This document shows positions 1 to 8,324 of a DNA stretch of 64,000 bases, in pieces. A model generated the notes under the pieces. The model did no database searches, was not told the DNA's origin, and worked only from the letters and a program-made list of their open reading frames with translations. Position 1 is the stretch's first letter. Every line of letters starts with the position of its first letter. Position numbers and translations under genes: made by a program. The DNA lies in assembly GCF_000761215.1 (NCBI RefSeq), contig NZ_CP009438.1:248001-312000 (forward strand). Direction: 5' to 3'. The DNA is from Streptomyces glaucescens (GTDB lineage: Bacteria; Actinomycetota; Actinomycetes; Streptomycetales; Streptomycetaceae).

Positions 1-1
1 C

Positions 2-2251
2 TGGCAGGACACGCCCTTCGAAGCCCTCTTCCGGTCCCTGCCCGTGTCCCGGCGGCTGCGTGAACGGCCGGACCGGCTGCTGGCCGGCGGCTGCGGCATC
101 TCCGACAGCTGGCTGGCGCGCGACCCGGGGGCGGTGGACCGCGCCGCGGTGCGCCGGTCGCTCGGCCTGACGGTGCCCGGCCCGGTCTTCTACCACGCCG
201 CCCGCTACGCGGTGCACCACAAGGGGCAGCTGGAGCTGATGCGGGCCGTGCGGGAGGTGCTGGCCGACGATCCGGAGGTCGGCTTCGTGATCCGCTGCGC
301 GACCGGGGGAGGCGGTGACGCTCCGGCCGTGGCGGCCAACGCCGCGTTCCAGCGACTGGCCGACCGGTATCCGGGCCGGCTCTACCTGGACTGGCGGCTC
401 GCCGACGAGGACACCCTGTTCGCCCAGGCGGCCTGCGCCGACTTCTGCGTCTTCCCCTCGAAGTTCGAACTGGACGGCTTCCTGATCGCCCAGGCCGAGG
501 CGATGGCCTGCGGCGCGGTGCCCATCGCCACCGCCCAGCGGGTGACCTCCCACTTCGGGCACCAGCGTCCCCTCGGCGATCCGGCGGCGACCGGCTTCTC
601 GGTGCCGGGTTCCTTCCGGGACGACGACGCGGGCCTGGCCCGCGCCCTCGCGGAGCGAATACGCGAGGCCGCGACGGTCTTCCGTACGGAGCCGGACACC
701 TACGCCCGGCTGTCGCGCAACGCCCGCCGCCTCGCCCGCTCGTTCACCTGGGCCCGCAGCGCGGACCTGCGCCTGACCGCCTACGACCGGCTGTGGCGCG
801 GCGAGCGTGCGCAGCCCACGGCCGGCGAACTGGTGGAGTGGGGCTGGCTGGAGGCGCTGCCCCCCGCCGCCCTTGCCGGGCACCGCGACCTGATCGTGCG
901 CGCGGCGACGGAACGCGGTGACGACCTCGCCCTCGCCCGCGCTCTCGGGTGCGGCACGGACGAACTGGAACCGGACACCTGGGAGCGGCTGTTCGCGTCG
1001 GCCCACGACCGTGGGGATTTCGTCCGCTGCGCCGAACTGGCCCGCCGGGCGGGCCGGCCCGACCTGCAGGCCCGCCTGGCGAACCGGTTCCGCGTCTTCG
1101 GCGGTCCGGACGGCACCTGGCGGGTGCGGTACACGCATCCGCGGGCGGACCGGGTCGAGCTGGTGGCCGAGGCGTCCCCGGCGGCGCCCGGCGCCGGTCC
1201 GGACGCGGCCGCGGCCGCGGCCGCCGAGGGGACGCCCGGCCCGCTGGAGTCGGCCACCGAGACCCTCGCCTCCGACGAACCGGCTCCCGCACCCGGCGGC
1301 GCCGTCCTGCGGCCGCTCGCCGCGGACGGCCGCGGAGGGTTCTCGGGGACGCTGGACGGGCCGCCCGTCGCGAGCCACGCCGTGGCCATGGTGACCCTGC
1401 GCTCCGGCCGGGTCGTCTGGGACGCCGTACCGACCCGGGCACCGGCGTTCCGGCTGGTGGCGACCGACCTGGACGGCACCCTGCTGCGCAGCGACCTGAC
1501 GGTGTCCGCCCGCACCCGGCGCGCCCTGGAGCGGGTCGCCGCGGCCGGCGCCCACCACCTGGTGGTCACCGGCCGGCCGGCGGTGGCCTGCCGGCACCTG
1601 CTCGGCACCCTCGGCTACCGGGGGCTGGCCGTCTGCGGCCAGGGCGCGCAGCTGTACGACGCCGGCGCCGACCGACTGCTGTCCTCGCAGTCCCTGGACC
1701 GCGACCTGGCCCGCGACGTCGTCGCGAAGGTCGAGGCGGAACTCGGCCCGGTCGAACTCGGCATCGTCACCTCGCCGCCGGAGAGCCGGTTCAAGGTCAC
1801 CCCGGCCTTCGGCGAGCGGGTCCGGCACGGCTGGGACGTGACCGCCGACCGGGAGCTGCTGTGGAGCGCGCCCATCGACAAGCTGATCCTGCACCACCCG
1901 GACGTCGACGAGGACCGGCTGGCCGCCGTCACCCGGCGGCTGACGGGCGGCGAGGTGACCGTCGTGCACTCGGTCAAGGGCATGGTGGAGGTCCTGCCCG
2001 CGGGCACCGACAAGGGCACGGGTGTCGCCCGGGCCGCGCGGCTGCTGGGCCTCACCGGCGCCGACACCGTCGCCTTCGGCGACATGCCCAACGACATCCC
2101 GCTGCTGTCCTGGGCGGCCCACGGCGTGGCGGTCGCCAACGCCCACCACGACCTGCGGGCCATGGCGGACGAGATAGCCCCCGGCAACGACGAGGACGGC
2201 GTCGCCTCCGTCCTGGAACGGCTCTTCGCGCCGGTGGAGGTCCGCCCGTGA
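2..2251 (+). CDS. Glycosyltransferase-HAD phosphatase fusion (5' partial)
   Basis: The frame is open to the left edge, so the true start lies outside the window; a GTG at 44 is only the first internal start. The first ~270 visible residues look like the C-terminal half of a GT-B (GT4/GT5) glycosyltransferase, with the nucleotide-sugar-binding acidic motif KFELDGFLIAQAEAMACG near residue 153. A proline/alanine-rich linker follows. From about residue 480 there is a complete Cof-type HAD phosphatase: DLDGTLL (nucleophile Asp), TGRP, a conserved Lys, and GDMPNDIPLL. The stop overlaps the GTG of malQ (GTGA), so the two are translationally coupled. Inference: the protein transfers a sugar and removes a phosphate in the same C7-cyclitol pathway as the EEVS downstream. 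Both domains look intact; the substrates are unknown. Confidence 0.8.
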   Translation, partial: WQDTPFEALFRSLPVSRRLRERPDRLLAGGCGISDSWLARDPGAVDRAAVRRSLGLTVPGPVFYHAARYAVHHKGQLELMRAVREVLADDPEVGFVIRCATGGGGDAPAVAANAAFQRLADRYPGRLYLDWRLADEDTLFAQAACADFCVFPSKFELDGFLIAQAEAMACGAVPIATAQRVTSHFGHQRPLGDPAATGFSVPGSFRDDDAGLARALAERIREAATVFRTEPDTYARLSRNARRLARSFTWARSADLRLTAYDRLWRGERAQPTAGELVEWGWLEALPPAALAGHRDLIVRAATERGDDLALARALGCGTDELEPDTWERLFASAHDRGDFVRCAELARRAGRPDLQARLANRFRVFGGPDGTWRVRYTHPRADRVELVAEASPAAPGAGPDAAAAAAAEGTPGPLESATETLASDEPAPAPGGAVLRPLAADGRGGFSGTLDGPPVASHAVAMVTLRSGRVVWDAVPTRAPAFRLVATDLDGTLLRSDLTVSARTRRALERVAAAGAHHLVVTGRPAVACRHLLGTLGYRGLAVCGQGAQLYDAGADRLLSSQSLDRDLARDVVAKVEAELGPVELGIVTSPPESRFKVTPAFGERVRHGWDVTADRELLWSAPIDKLILHHPDVDEDRLAAVTRRLTGGEVTVVHSVKGMVEVLPAGTDKGTGVARAARLLGLTGADTVAFGDMPNDIPLLSWAAHGVAVANAHHDLRAMADEIAPGNDEDGVASVLERLFAPVEVRP

Positions 2252-4347
2252 GCGCCCGCCACGCCGACGCCTCCCTGCAGGAACTGGCCCACGCGTACGG
2301 CGTGAGCACCGAGTACGTCACCGACCGGGGCGGCCGTGTCACGGTGGCCGCGGACACCCTGGTCGCGGTCCTGGCCTCGTGCGGCGTGGACGCGAGCACC
2401 CCGGAGGCCGCCCGGCGGGCCCTCGCCGCACGGCGCGCGGCGGACACGGACCGGCTGCTGCCGGCCTGTGTGGTCGCCCGGGCCGGATCGGCGGTACCGC
2501 TGCGGCTGCCGCCCGGCGCCGAGGTTCGCGTCGCCCTGGAGGGCGGTGGCGAGACCGGCCCCGCCGCACCGCTGCCGCCCGGCGCGCACGTCCTGCACGC
2601 CGTCGCCGGCCGACGGCGGGCGTCCGCGCCGTTGCTGTCGGTGCCCGAGCGCGTCCCGGTGCCCGAGCGGCGCGCCTGGGGCTTCCTGGTCCAGCTCTAC
2701 TCGGTGCTCTCCCGCCGGTCCTGGGGCATGGGCGACCTGGCGGACCTCGCGGAGCTGGCGTCCTGGTCCGGCCGCGCGCTGGGTGCCGGCTTCGTCCAGC
2801 TGGGGCCGCTGCACGCGGTGGAGCCGGGTCCGCTGCCCGATCCGTCGCCGTACCGGCCGAGCTCGCGGCGGTTCGCGGACCCGATGCACGTGCGGGTGGA
2901 GGACGTACCGGAGTACCGGTACCTGGAGGGGGAGGCCCGCCGCGCGGTGGACTCCTGTGCCGCCCGGGCCCGCGCGCTCAACGAGCGCGTACTGAGCGGC
3001 GCGGCGCTGATCGACCGGGAGGCGGTGCGCGCCCTCAAGCACGAGGCGCTGCGCCGGGTGTACGAGGTGCCGCTCGCGCCGGGCCGCCGTGCGGCTCTGG
3101 AGGCCTTCGTCGCCCGCGAGGGCGAGGACCTGACGGACTTCGCGACCTGGTGCGCGCTGGCCGAGGTGCACGGCGGCGCCTGGCGGTCCTGGCCCGAGGG
3201 GCTGCGCGACCCCCGCTCGCCGCGGGTCGCCGAGGCGCGCAGGGAACTCGCCGGCGCCGTCGCGTTCCACCGCTGGCTGGCGTGGATCACCGACGAGCAG
3301 CTCGCCGGCGCCCAGCGCGCCGCGAAGGACGCCGGCATGAACATCGGACTGGTGCACGACCTCGCGGTGGGCGTGGCCCCCGAGGGCGCCGACGCCTGGA
3401 CGCTCCAGCACTGCCTGGCCGGCCGGATGAGTGTCGGGGCTCCCCCGGACGACTTCAACCGGCTCGGGCAGGACTGGGGCCAGCCGCCGTGGCGGCCCGA
3501 CGCGCTGGCCGCCGAGGGGTACCGCCCGCTGGCCGGGCTGCTGCGGGCCGGCCTGCGGCACGCGGGGGCGCTGCGGGTCGACCACGTCATGGGCCTGTTC
3601 CGGCTGTGGTGGGTCCCCGAGGGCCGGCCGCCGTCCGAGGGCACCTACGTCCGCTACGACGCCGAGGCCATGCTCGGTGTGCTGCTGCTGGAGGCGCACC
3701 GGGCCGGGGCGGTGGTGATCGGCGAGGACCTCGGCACGGTGGAGCGCGGTGTCCGCGAGGAACTGGCCGCGCGTGGCGTGCTCGGCACCTCGGTGCAGCG
3801 CTTCGAGTACCTGGGCGGGTCGGAGGGACGGCACGGGCCGCTGCCGCCGCAGCAGTGGCGCACGAACTGCCTGGCCACGCTGACCACGCACGACCTGCCG
3901 ACGACCGCGGCGTGGCTGAGCGGCGAGCACGTCGACCTGCGGGCCCGGCTGGGACTGCTCACCCGCCCGGAACCGGAGGAGAAGGCGCAGGCGGCGGCCG
4001 AACGGGACGGCTGGCTGGCGGAACTGCGCCGGCTGGACCTGCTGCCCGACGCCGGCGGCGAGGTCGTGGCCCTGCACCGCTTCCTGACCCGCACGCCGTC
4101 GACGCTGCTCGGGGTCTGGCTGCCGGACGCCACCGGCGACCGCAGGCCCCAGAACCTCCCCGGCACCGCCGGGGTGCACCCCAACTGGAGGCTGCCGGTG
4201 GCGGACCGGCACGGCCGGCCGGTCCCGCTGGAGGACCTGCCCGGCCACCCGCATGTACAGGCCGTCACCCGCGTGTTCACCGACGGCGAACCGCACGGCA
4301 CGAGGACCGAGGAGAGAGATGTCAGGCCAGGCCCTTGCTCAGCTTGA
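2248..4347 (+). CDS. malQ: 4-alpha-glucanotransferase (amylomaltase)
   Basis: A GH77 amylomaltase of 699 aa, a normal length for actinobacteria. It moves alpha-1,4-glucan segments between maltooligosaccharides in the cytoplasm. Visible catalytic motifs are RVDHVMG (nucleophile Asp, near residue 445), GEDLGTV (acid/base Glu, near 492) and THDLPT (stabilising Asp, near 548). The GTG start overlaps the previous stop. The same frame is open far upstream but that part overlaps the fusion gene and is not coding. The 3' end overlaps the EEVS start by 29 nt. A malQ homologue also occurs in acarbose-type clusters, where oligosaccharide arms are built or rearranged; here its position suggests an analogous role rather than housekeeping glycogen metabolism, but that is inference. 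Confidence 0.9.
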   Translation: MSARHADASLQELAHAYGVSTEYVTDRGGRVTVAADTLVAVLASCGVDASTPEAARRALAARRAADTDRLLPACVVARAGSAVPLRLPPGAEVRVALEGGGETGPAAPLPPGAHVLHAVAGRRRASAPLLSVPERVPVPERRAWGFLVQLYSVLSRRSWGMGDLADLAELASWSGRALGAGFVQLGPLHAVEPGPLPDPSPYRPSSRRFADPMHVRVEDVPEYRYLEGEARRAVDSCAARARALNERVLSGAALIDREAVRALKHEALRRVYEVPLAPGRRAALEAFVAREGEDLTDFATWCALAEVHGGAWRSWPEGLRDPRSPRVAEARRELAGAVAFHRWLAWITDEQLAGAQRAAKDAGMNIGLVHDLAVGVAPEGADAWTLQHCLAGRMSVGAPPDDFNRLGQDWGQPPWRPDALAAEGYRPLAGLLRAGLRHAGALRVDHVMGLFRLWWVPEGRPPSEGTYVRYDAEAMLGVLLLEAHRAGAVVIGEDLGTVERGVREELAARGVLGTSVQRFEYLGGSEGRHGPLPPQQWRTNCLATLTTHDLPTTAAWLSGEHVDLRARLGLLTRPEPEEKAQAAAERDGWLAELRRLDLLPDAGGEVVALHRFLTRTPSTLLGVWLPDATGDRRPQNLPGTAGVHPNWRLPVADRHGRPVPLEDLPGHPHVQAVTRVFTDGEPHGTRTEERDVRPGPCSA

Positions 4348-5485
4348 GGGAGTCCGTGAGGACGCCGGAGGCTTCGACCTGCTGGCGCCGGACGGCACGC
4401 AGTACCGCGTGGACGTCACCGACGGGGTGTTCGACCCCCACAACCCACTCCTCGCCGGCTATGTGGCGGGACGCCGGGTGGTGGCCTTCGTCGGCCCCAC
4501 GGTGGACCGCATCTACGGCGACCGGCTGCGCGCCTATCTCGACGCGCGCCTCGAGCCGGGCAGCTGGAGCGTGCACACCATCGACAGCGGTGAGCGCAAC
4601 AAGACGCTCGCGTCGGTGGAACGGGTGTGCGCGATCGCCAAGGCGAGCGGCCTGGACCGCCACGGGGTGATGCTCGCCGTGGGCGGCGGGATCGTGGCGG
4701 ACATCGTGGGCTTCGCGGCCTCGATGTACGCGCGCGGCATCCGCTACATCAAGGTCAACACCACCCTGGTGGGGCAGGTGGACGTGGGCGTGGGGGTCAA
4801 GACCGGGGTCAACGCCCTGAACACGAAGAACATGTTCGGCGCCTACCACCCCGCGCACGCCTCGCTCAACGATCCCGCCCTGCTGGCCACGCTGCCGGCC
4901 CGGGAGATCCGCTGCGGCCTCGCGGAGATCGTGAAGATGGCCGTGATCCTGGACGCCGGCCTCTTCGAGGCGCTGGAGGAGCACCCCGACGCCTTCCTGC
5001 GCTCCTCCGACGGCGCGCTGGAGACGTACGTGGTGCGCACCTCCATGCGGCTGATGATGGAGGAGCTGTGCCCCAACCTCCGCGAGCACGACCTCGCCCG
5101 GCTCGTCGACTTCGGGCACACCTTCAGCCCGGTGATCGAGACGGCCGGCGGGCACCGCCTGGAACACGGCGAGGCCGTCGCCGTGGACATGGCCCTGTCG
5201 GCGCACCTGGCCCGGCTGCTGGGACTGGCCGACGCGGAGAGCTGCCGGCGCGTGGTGACGCTGCTGCGCCGCATCGGCCTTCCCGTGTTCGACCCCGCCA
5301 CCTGCACTCCGGAGCTGATGACGCAGGCCCTGCACGCGTCCTGGCAGCGACGGGGGCGCGAGCTGCACCTCGTGGTGCCGACCGGCATCGGCAAGGCGAC
5401 CTTCGTGGAGCGGCTGGAGGACGTGCCCGCCGAGGTGCTGCGGGCCGCTCTGGACGCGCTGGCGCGGGAGGGGCGCACGTCGTGA
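4319..5485 (+). CDS. 2-epi-5-epi-valiolone synthase-type sugar phosphate cyclase
   Basis: A 388-aa member of the dehydroquinate-synthase-like cyclases. Known EEVS enzymes convert sedoheptulose 7-phosphate to 2-epi-5-epi-valiolone, the C7-cyclitol precursor of acarbose, validamycin and related compounds. Seen here: the glycine-rich NAD site GGGIVADIVGF, the Zn ligands in GLAEIVKMA, GHTFSPVIE and EHGEAVAVD. The HTFSP..E and HGEAVAVD combination fits EEVS better than dehydroquinate synthase or 2-deoxy-scyllo-inosose synthase. ATG at 4319 has a strong AGGAG site. It overlaps malQ by 29 nt and the cupin by 4 nt. EEVS and desmethyl-4-deoxygadusol synthase are close relatives; the lack of an O-methyltransferase or ATP-grasp partner argues for EEVS. 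Confidence 0.85.
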   Translation: MSGQALAQLEGVREDAGGFDLLAPDGTQYRVDVTDGVFDPHNPLLAGYVAGRRVVAFVGPTVDRIYGDRLRAYLDARLEPGSWSVHTIDSGERNKTLASVERVCAIAKASGLDRHGVMLAVGGGIVADIVGFAASMYARGIRYIKVNTTLVGQVDVGVGVKTGVNALNTKNMFGAYHPAHASLNDPALLATLPAREIRCGLAEIVKMAVILDAGLFEALEEHPDAFLRSSDGALETYVVRTSMRLMMEELCPNLREHDLARLVDFGHTFSPVIETAGGHRLEHGEAVAVDMALSAHLARLLGLADAESCRRVVTLLRRIGLPVFDPATCTPELMTQALHASWQRRGRELHLVVPTGIGKATFVERLEDVPAEVLRAALDALAREGRTS

Positions 5486-5856
5486 CCGAGTACGACGTGG
5501 TGAGCCTCGACACGCTCCTGCGGGGCAAGGAGAACGACCACGGCGGGCTGGGCACGATCCTCGCCCACCGCCTGTTCTCGCGGGCCGAGGGGGCTCCGGG
5601 AGCGGAGTTCATCGACATCGCCGTGCTGCCGCCCGGTACGTCCATAGGGCGCCACCGGCACGGCCGCGACCGTGAGACGTACGTGGTGCTCAGCGGCAGC
5701 GGCCTGATGTACCGGGACGGGACCGAGTTCCGCGTCGGTGCCGGGGACGTCGTCGTCAACCGTCCGCACGGCGAGCACGGCCTGGTCAACGACTCGGCCG
5801 GCGACCTGTGGCTGCTGGTCTTCGAGGAGGAGCTCCGTGACCGTCCCGCAGTCTGA
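5482..5856 (+). CDS. Single-domain cupin protein
   Basis: A 124-aa one-domain cupin. Motif 1 (HRHGRDRETYVVLSGSG) and motif 2 (RPHGEHGLVN) hold the His and Glu residues that usually bind one divalent metal. GTG at 5482 overlaps the EEVS stop, and its 3' end overlaps the kinase start by 20 nt, so it is part of the translational-coupling chain. Small cupins of this type act as isomerases, epimerases or metal-dependent dioxygenases. Between a C7-cyclitol synthase and a kinase, epimerisation or isomerisation of the cyclitol is one possibility. The sequence alone does not settle the reaction. Confidence 0.8.
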   Translation: MTEYDVVSLDTLLRGKENDHGGLGTILAHRLFSRAEGAPGAEFIDIAVLPPGTSIGRHRHGRDRETYVVLSGSGLMYRDGTEFRVGAGDVVVNRPHGEHGLVNDSAGDLWLLVFEEELRDRPAV

Positions 5857-6931
5857 CCGTCTCGCCGCCGTCACCCCGGCGGGCGGCCCGGCGCGCCGCG
5901 CGGCCGGCGGTGCGCCCGGCGGCGTCCTCACCGTGCTCGACGTGGGAGGCACGACGCTGCGGACCGGCAGCTACGACCCGGAGGCGACGGCGGTGACCCG
6001 CGTGCGCCGGGTACCGGTCGAGGGCATGGCCCGCCATCCGCGCGACTCCGTGGCCGCGCTGCAGCACCGCGTCGTGGAGCAGATCGTCCACGAGGTCCGC
6101 CGGCACACCGGGGGCACGGCCCCTCGTGCGGTCGGCGTGGCCTTCGCCGGGCCGATCTCGGCCGGCGGTCTCGTCCTGGCCGCGCCCACCGTGTGGGGGC
6201 GGCGCGGTGAACCGCTGCCCCTGGGGCGGCTGCTGACGGAGCGGATCGGGGCGCCGGTCGAGGTCGTCAACGACCTGACCGCCGCCGCCTGGCGCTACGC
6301 GGCGACGGAGACCGAGCCCTTCTGCCTGATCACCGTCAGTTCCGGCATCGGCAACAAGGTCTTCCGGGGCGGTGAGGTGCTCCTCGACGCGGACGGGCAC
6401 GGGGGCGAACTGGGCCACTGGGTGTGCGATCCCTCCCCCGGGGCGCCGTTGTGCGACTGCGGGGGGCGCGGCCACCTCGGCGCCATCGCCTCCGGACGGG
6501 GAGTGCTCGCCGCGGTCCGGCGGGCGGCGGGGGCCGACCCGGCCGGCTTCGCCCGGTCCCGGCTGGCCGAGCGCTGCGCCGGCCGGGCGGACGGCATCGA
6601 CAACCCGGCGATCGCCGCGGCGGTGCGGGAGGGCGACGCGTTCACCACACAGGTGCTGCGCGGCACCGTCACCCCCCTCGCCCAGGCGATCGGGGCCGTC
6701 TTCACGTCCATCGGGGTGTGCCGGTACGTCGTGATGGGCGGCTTCGCCCTGGCGGTAGGCGAACGCTACCGGGAACTGCTGGTGGGCGAGCTGGTGCGGC
6801 TGGGGTGCTTCGGCCTCGACGCGGAGGCGGTCGACGCCATGGTGTCGCTCGGCAGACCGGACGACGACCACGGACTGATCGGCGTCGGCAGGCTGCTCGC
6901 CGACCGGCTGGCCCGGGCGGGCGCGCGATGA
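5837..6931 (+). CDS. ROK-family kinase, probable C7-cyclitol or sugar kinase
   Basis: A 364-aa ASKHA-fold ROK protein without the N-terminal DNA-binding domain of ROK repressors, so it is a kinase. Phosphate-1 motif DVGGTTLRTG; catalytic Asp in VVNDLTAAAWR; ROK signature GGELGHWV. The usual zinc motif CxCGxxGCxE reads CDCGGRGHLGA, so the third Cys is His. GTG at 5837 follows an AGGAGG site; the frame extends upstream inside the cupin but that part is not coding. In acarbose and validamycin pathways a ROK-type enzyme phosphorylates the cyclitol made by EEVS. Position supports the same role here; glucokinase is the main alternative. Confidence 0.82.
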   Translation: MTVPQSDRLAAVTPAGGPARRAAGGAPGGVLTVLDVGGTTLRTGSYDPEATAVTRVRRVPVEGMARHPRDSVAALQHRVVEQIVHEVRRHTGGTAPRAVGVAFAGPISAGGLVLAAPTVWGRRGEPLPLGRLLTERIGAPVEVVNDLTAAAWRYAATETEPFCLITVSSGIGNKVFRGGEVLLDADGHGGELGHWVCDPSPGAPLCDCGGRGHLGAIASGRGVLAAVRRAAGADPAGFARSRLAERCAGRADGIDNPAIAAAVREGDAFTTQVLRGTVTPLAQAIGAVFTSIGVCRYVVMGGFALAVGERYRELLVGELVRLGCFGLDAEAVDAMVSLGRPDDDHGLIGVGRLLADRLARAGAR

Positions 6932-7851
6932 GCGCCGGCGGCACGCTCGTCGTCGGCAGCGGGTTCGTCGGCCTGGGCGTCGCGCGGCGGCTGGCCGCGG
7001 CGGGCGAGTCGGTCACCGTCACCTCCCGCCACCGTCCGGACCGCCTGCCGGACGTCCCGGGGGTCCGCTGGCACGCCCTGGACGCCACCGAACCCGAGGC
7101 GTGCGGCCGGCTCGTGGCCCGGCTGGAGCCCCGGCGCATCGTCCTCGTGCACGGGCCCTCCGACGTCACCTGGTGCGAGGAGCACCCGGCCCGGGCCGTC
7201 GCGGCGCACACCGCCGCGGCCGCCAACTTCGCCGGGCGGGCCGGGGACGCGAGGCTGCTGCTGGTCTCCACCGACAACGTCTTCGACGGTTCCCGCCCCG
7301 ACAACTCCGAGGACACCCCGGTCTGCCCGGCCAACGCCTACGGCCGCGCGAAGCTGGCCGCGGAACGGACCGTGCTCGACGCGGCCGCGGACGCGGTGGT
7401 GCTGCGGGTCAGCCTGGTCTACGGTCACGAGCCGGCCGACGCCGGCAAGTGGCTCAACTTCTTCGCCGCGTGCGCGCACCGGCTGCTGCGCGGCGAGCAG
7501 GTCACGGTGCCGGAGGACCAGTGGACGACGCCGGTGCTGGTGGACGACGTCGCCCGGGTGACGGCGGCCGTGCTCTTCGCCGGGGGTGCGGTCCCCCCGG
7601 TCCTCCACCTCGGCGGACCGGACCGGGTCAGCCGTGCCGCGTGGGCCTCGGTCGTCGCGGAGGCGCTGGGGGCGCCGCCGCACCTGGTCGTGCCGGTGCC
7701 GCGGGCGGACACCCGGTACGCCTCCCGCCCGGAGAACGCGTGTCTGACCGGCTCCCTGCTCGGCCGGCTGCCGGCCACCGGGGAGATCGCCGTTCGCGGT
7801 GTCCGGGAGGGCGCCCGGTACCTGGCCCCGGCGTTCACCGCCGTGCGCTGA
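6928..7851 (+). CDS. RmlD-like NAD(P)-dependent sugar/cyclitol reductase or epimerase
   Basis: A 307-aa extended short-chain dehydrogenase resembling dTDP-4-dehydrorhamnose reductase. N-terminal Rossmann motif VVGSGFVGLGVAR, a Ser-Thr-Asp segment (LLVSTDNVFDGS, about 110-120) and the catalytic AYGRAK (Tyr/Lys). ATG at 6928 overlaps the kinase stop (ATGA). It is the last gene of the EEVS operon and is followed directly by an inverted repeat. By context it probably acts on a keto intermediate of the cyclitol or of an attached sugar. It is not the dihydrostreptose reductase, which is encoded at 49512-50426. Confidence 0.78.
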   Translation: MSAGGTLVVGSGFVGLGVARRLAAAGESVTVTSRHRPDRLPDVPGVRWHALDATEPEACGRLVARLEPRRIVLVHGPSDVTWCEEHPARAVAAHTAAAANFAGRAGDARLLLVSTDNVFDGSRPDNSEDTPVCPANAYGRAKLAAERTVLDAAADAVVLRVSLVYGHEPADAGKWLNFFAACAHRLLRGEQVTVPEDQWTTPVLVDDVARVTAAVLFAGGAVPPVLHLGGPDRVSRAAWASVVAEALGAPPHLVVPVPRADTRYASRPENACLTGSLLGRLPATGEIAVRGVREGARYLAPAFTAVR

Positions 7852-7855
7852 GCAC

Positions 7856-7890
7856 CCGCCGGGCGACGCGGACGACCGCGCGCCCGGCGG
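7856..7890. terminator. Inverted repeat after the EEVS operon
   Basis: Perfect 10-bp arms (CCGCCGGGCG / CGCCCGGCGG) separated by 15 nt, starting 4 nt after the stop of the last gene. No T-tract follows, which is common for Streptomyces terminators. Confidence 0.5.
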
Positions 7891-8324
7891 CACCCGGAGC
7901 TGGGGCCGCCCCGGCCCACCGTGACACCCCTGTGACAGCGCGGAGGACCTGCGTCACACCCGGCGGGCTCGCGCCCTGATGCGGACGTACTCGGGTCGGG
8001 GCCCGGTGCGGTGAAAGGGCGTGCAGGGCGTCGCGAGGCAGACGGGAGTGTGACGACACACCCCAGGGGATGCACCTCCGTCCGGCCGGCTCGGCAGCGA
8101 CCGGCGGGATCCCCCGGGCGTCCCGGACCTCGGCGTTCGAGCGCGCGTCCCGGGCCTCGGGGCCCTGCCTCGGGCCGGTGGCGCGCCGGGCTGCGGCTCG
8201 GTGACGCCTCCGGCCGCCTGCCGCGCCGGAGCCTGGTCCCACCGGGCGTCCGTGCCGTCGTGGCCCCCGGCAGCCCGGCGGTCCGCCGCGCGTTCGCCGG
8301 CGGACCGCGGTCGCGTCCCGGGGC
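7891..8324. other. Non-coding gap between convergent operons
   Basis: GC-rich DNA between the 3' ends of the EEVS operon and the SWIM gene. Open frames here have no recognisable protein and run into the antisense of the SWIM gene. I see no promoter-like or repeat structure that I would defend. Confidence 0.5.

Noticed and set aside
949..2247. Upstream extension of the amylomaltase frame
   Set aside because: It overlaps the glycosyltransferase-HAD gene in another frame; the GTG at 2248 with the overlapping stop explains the true start.
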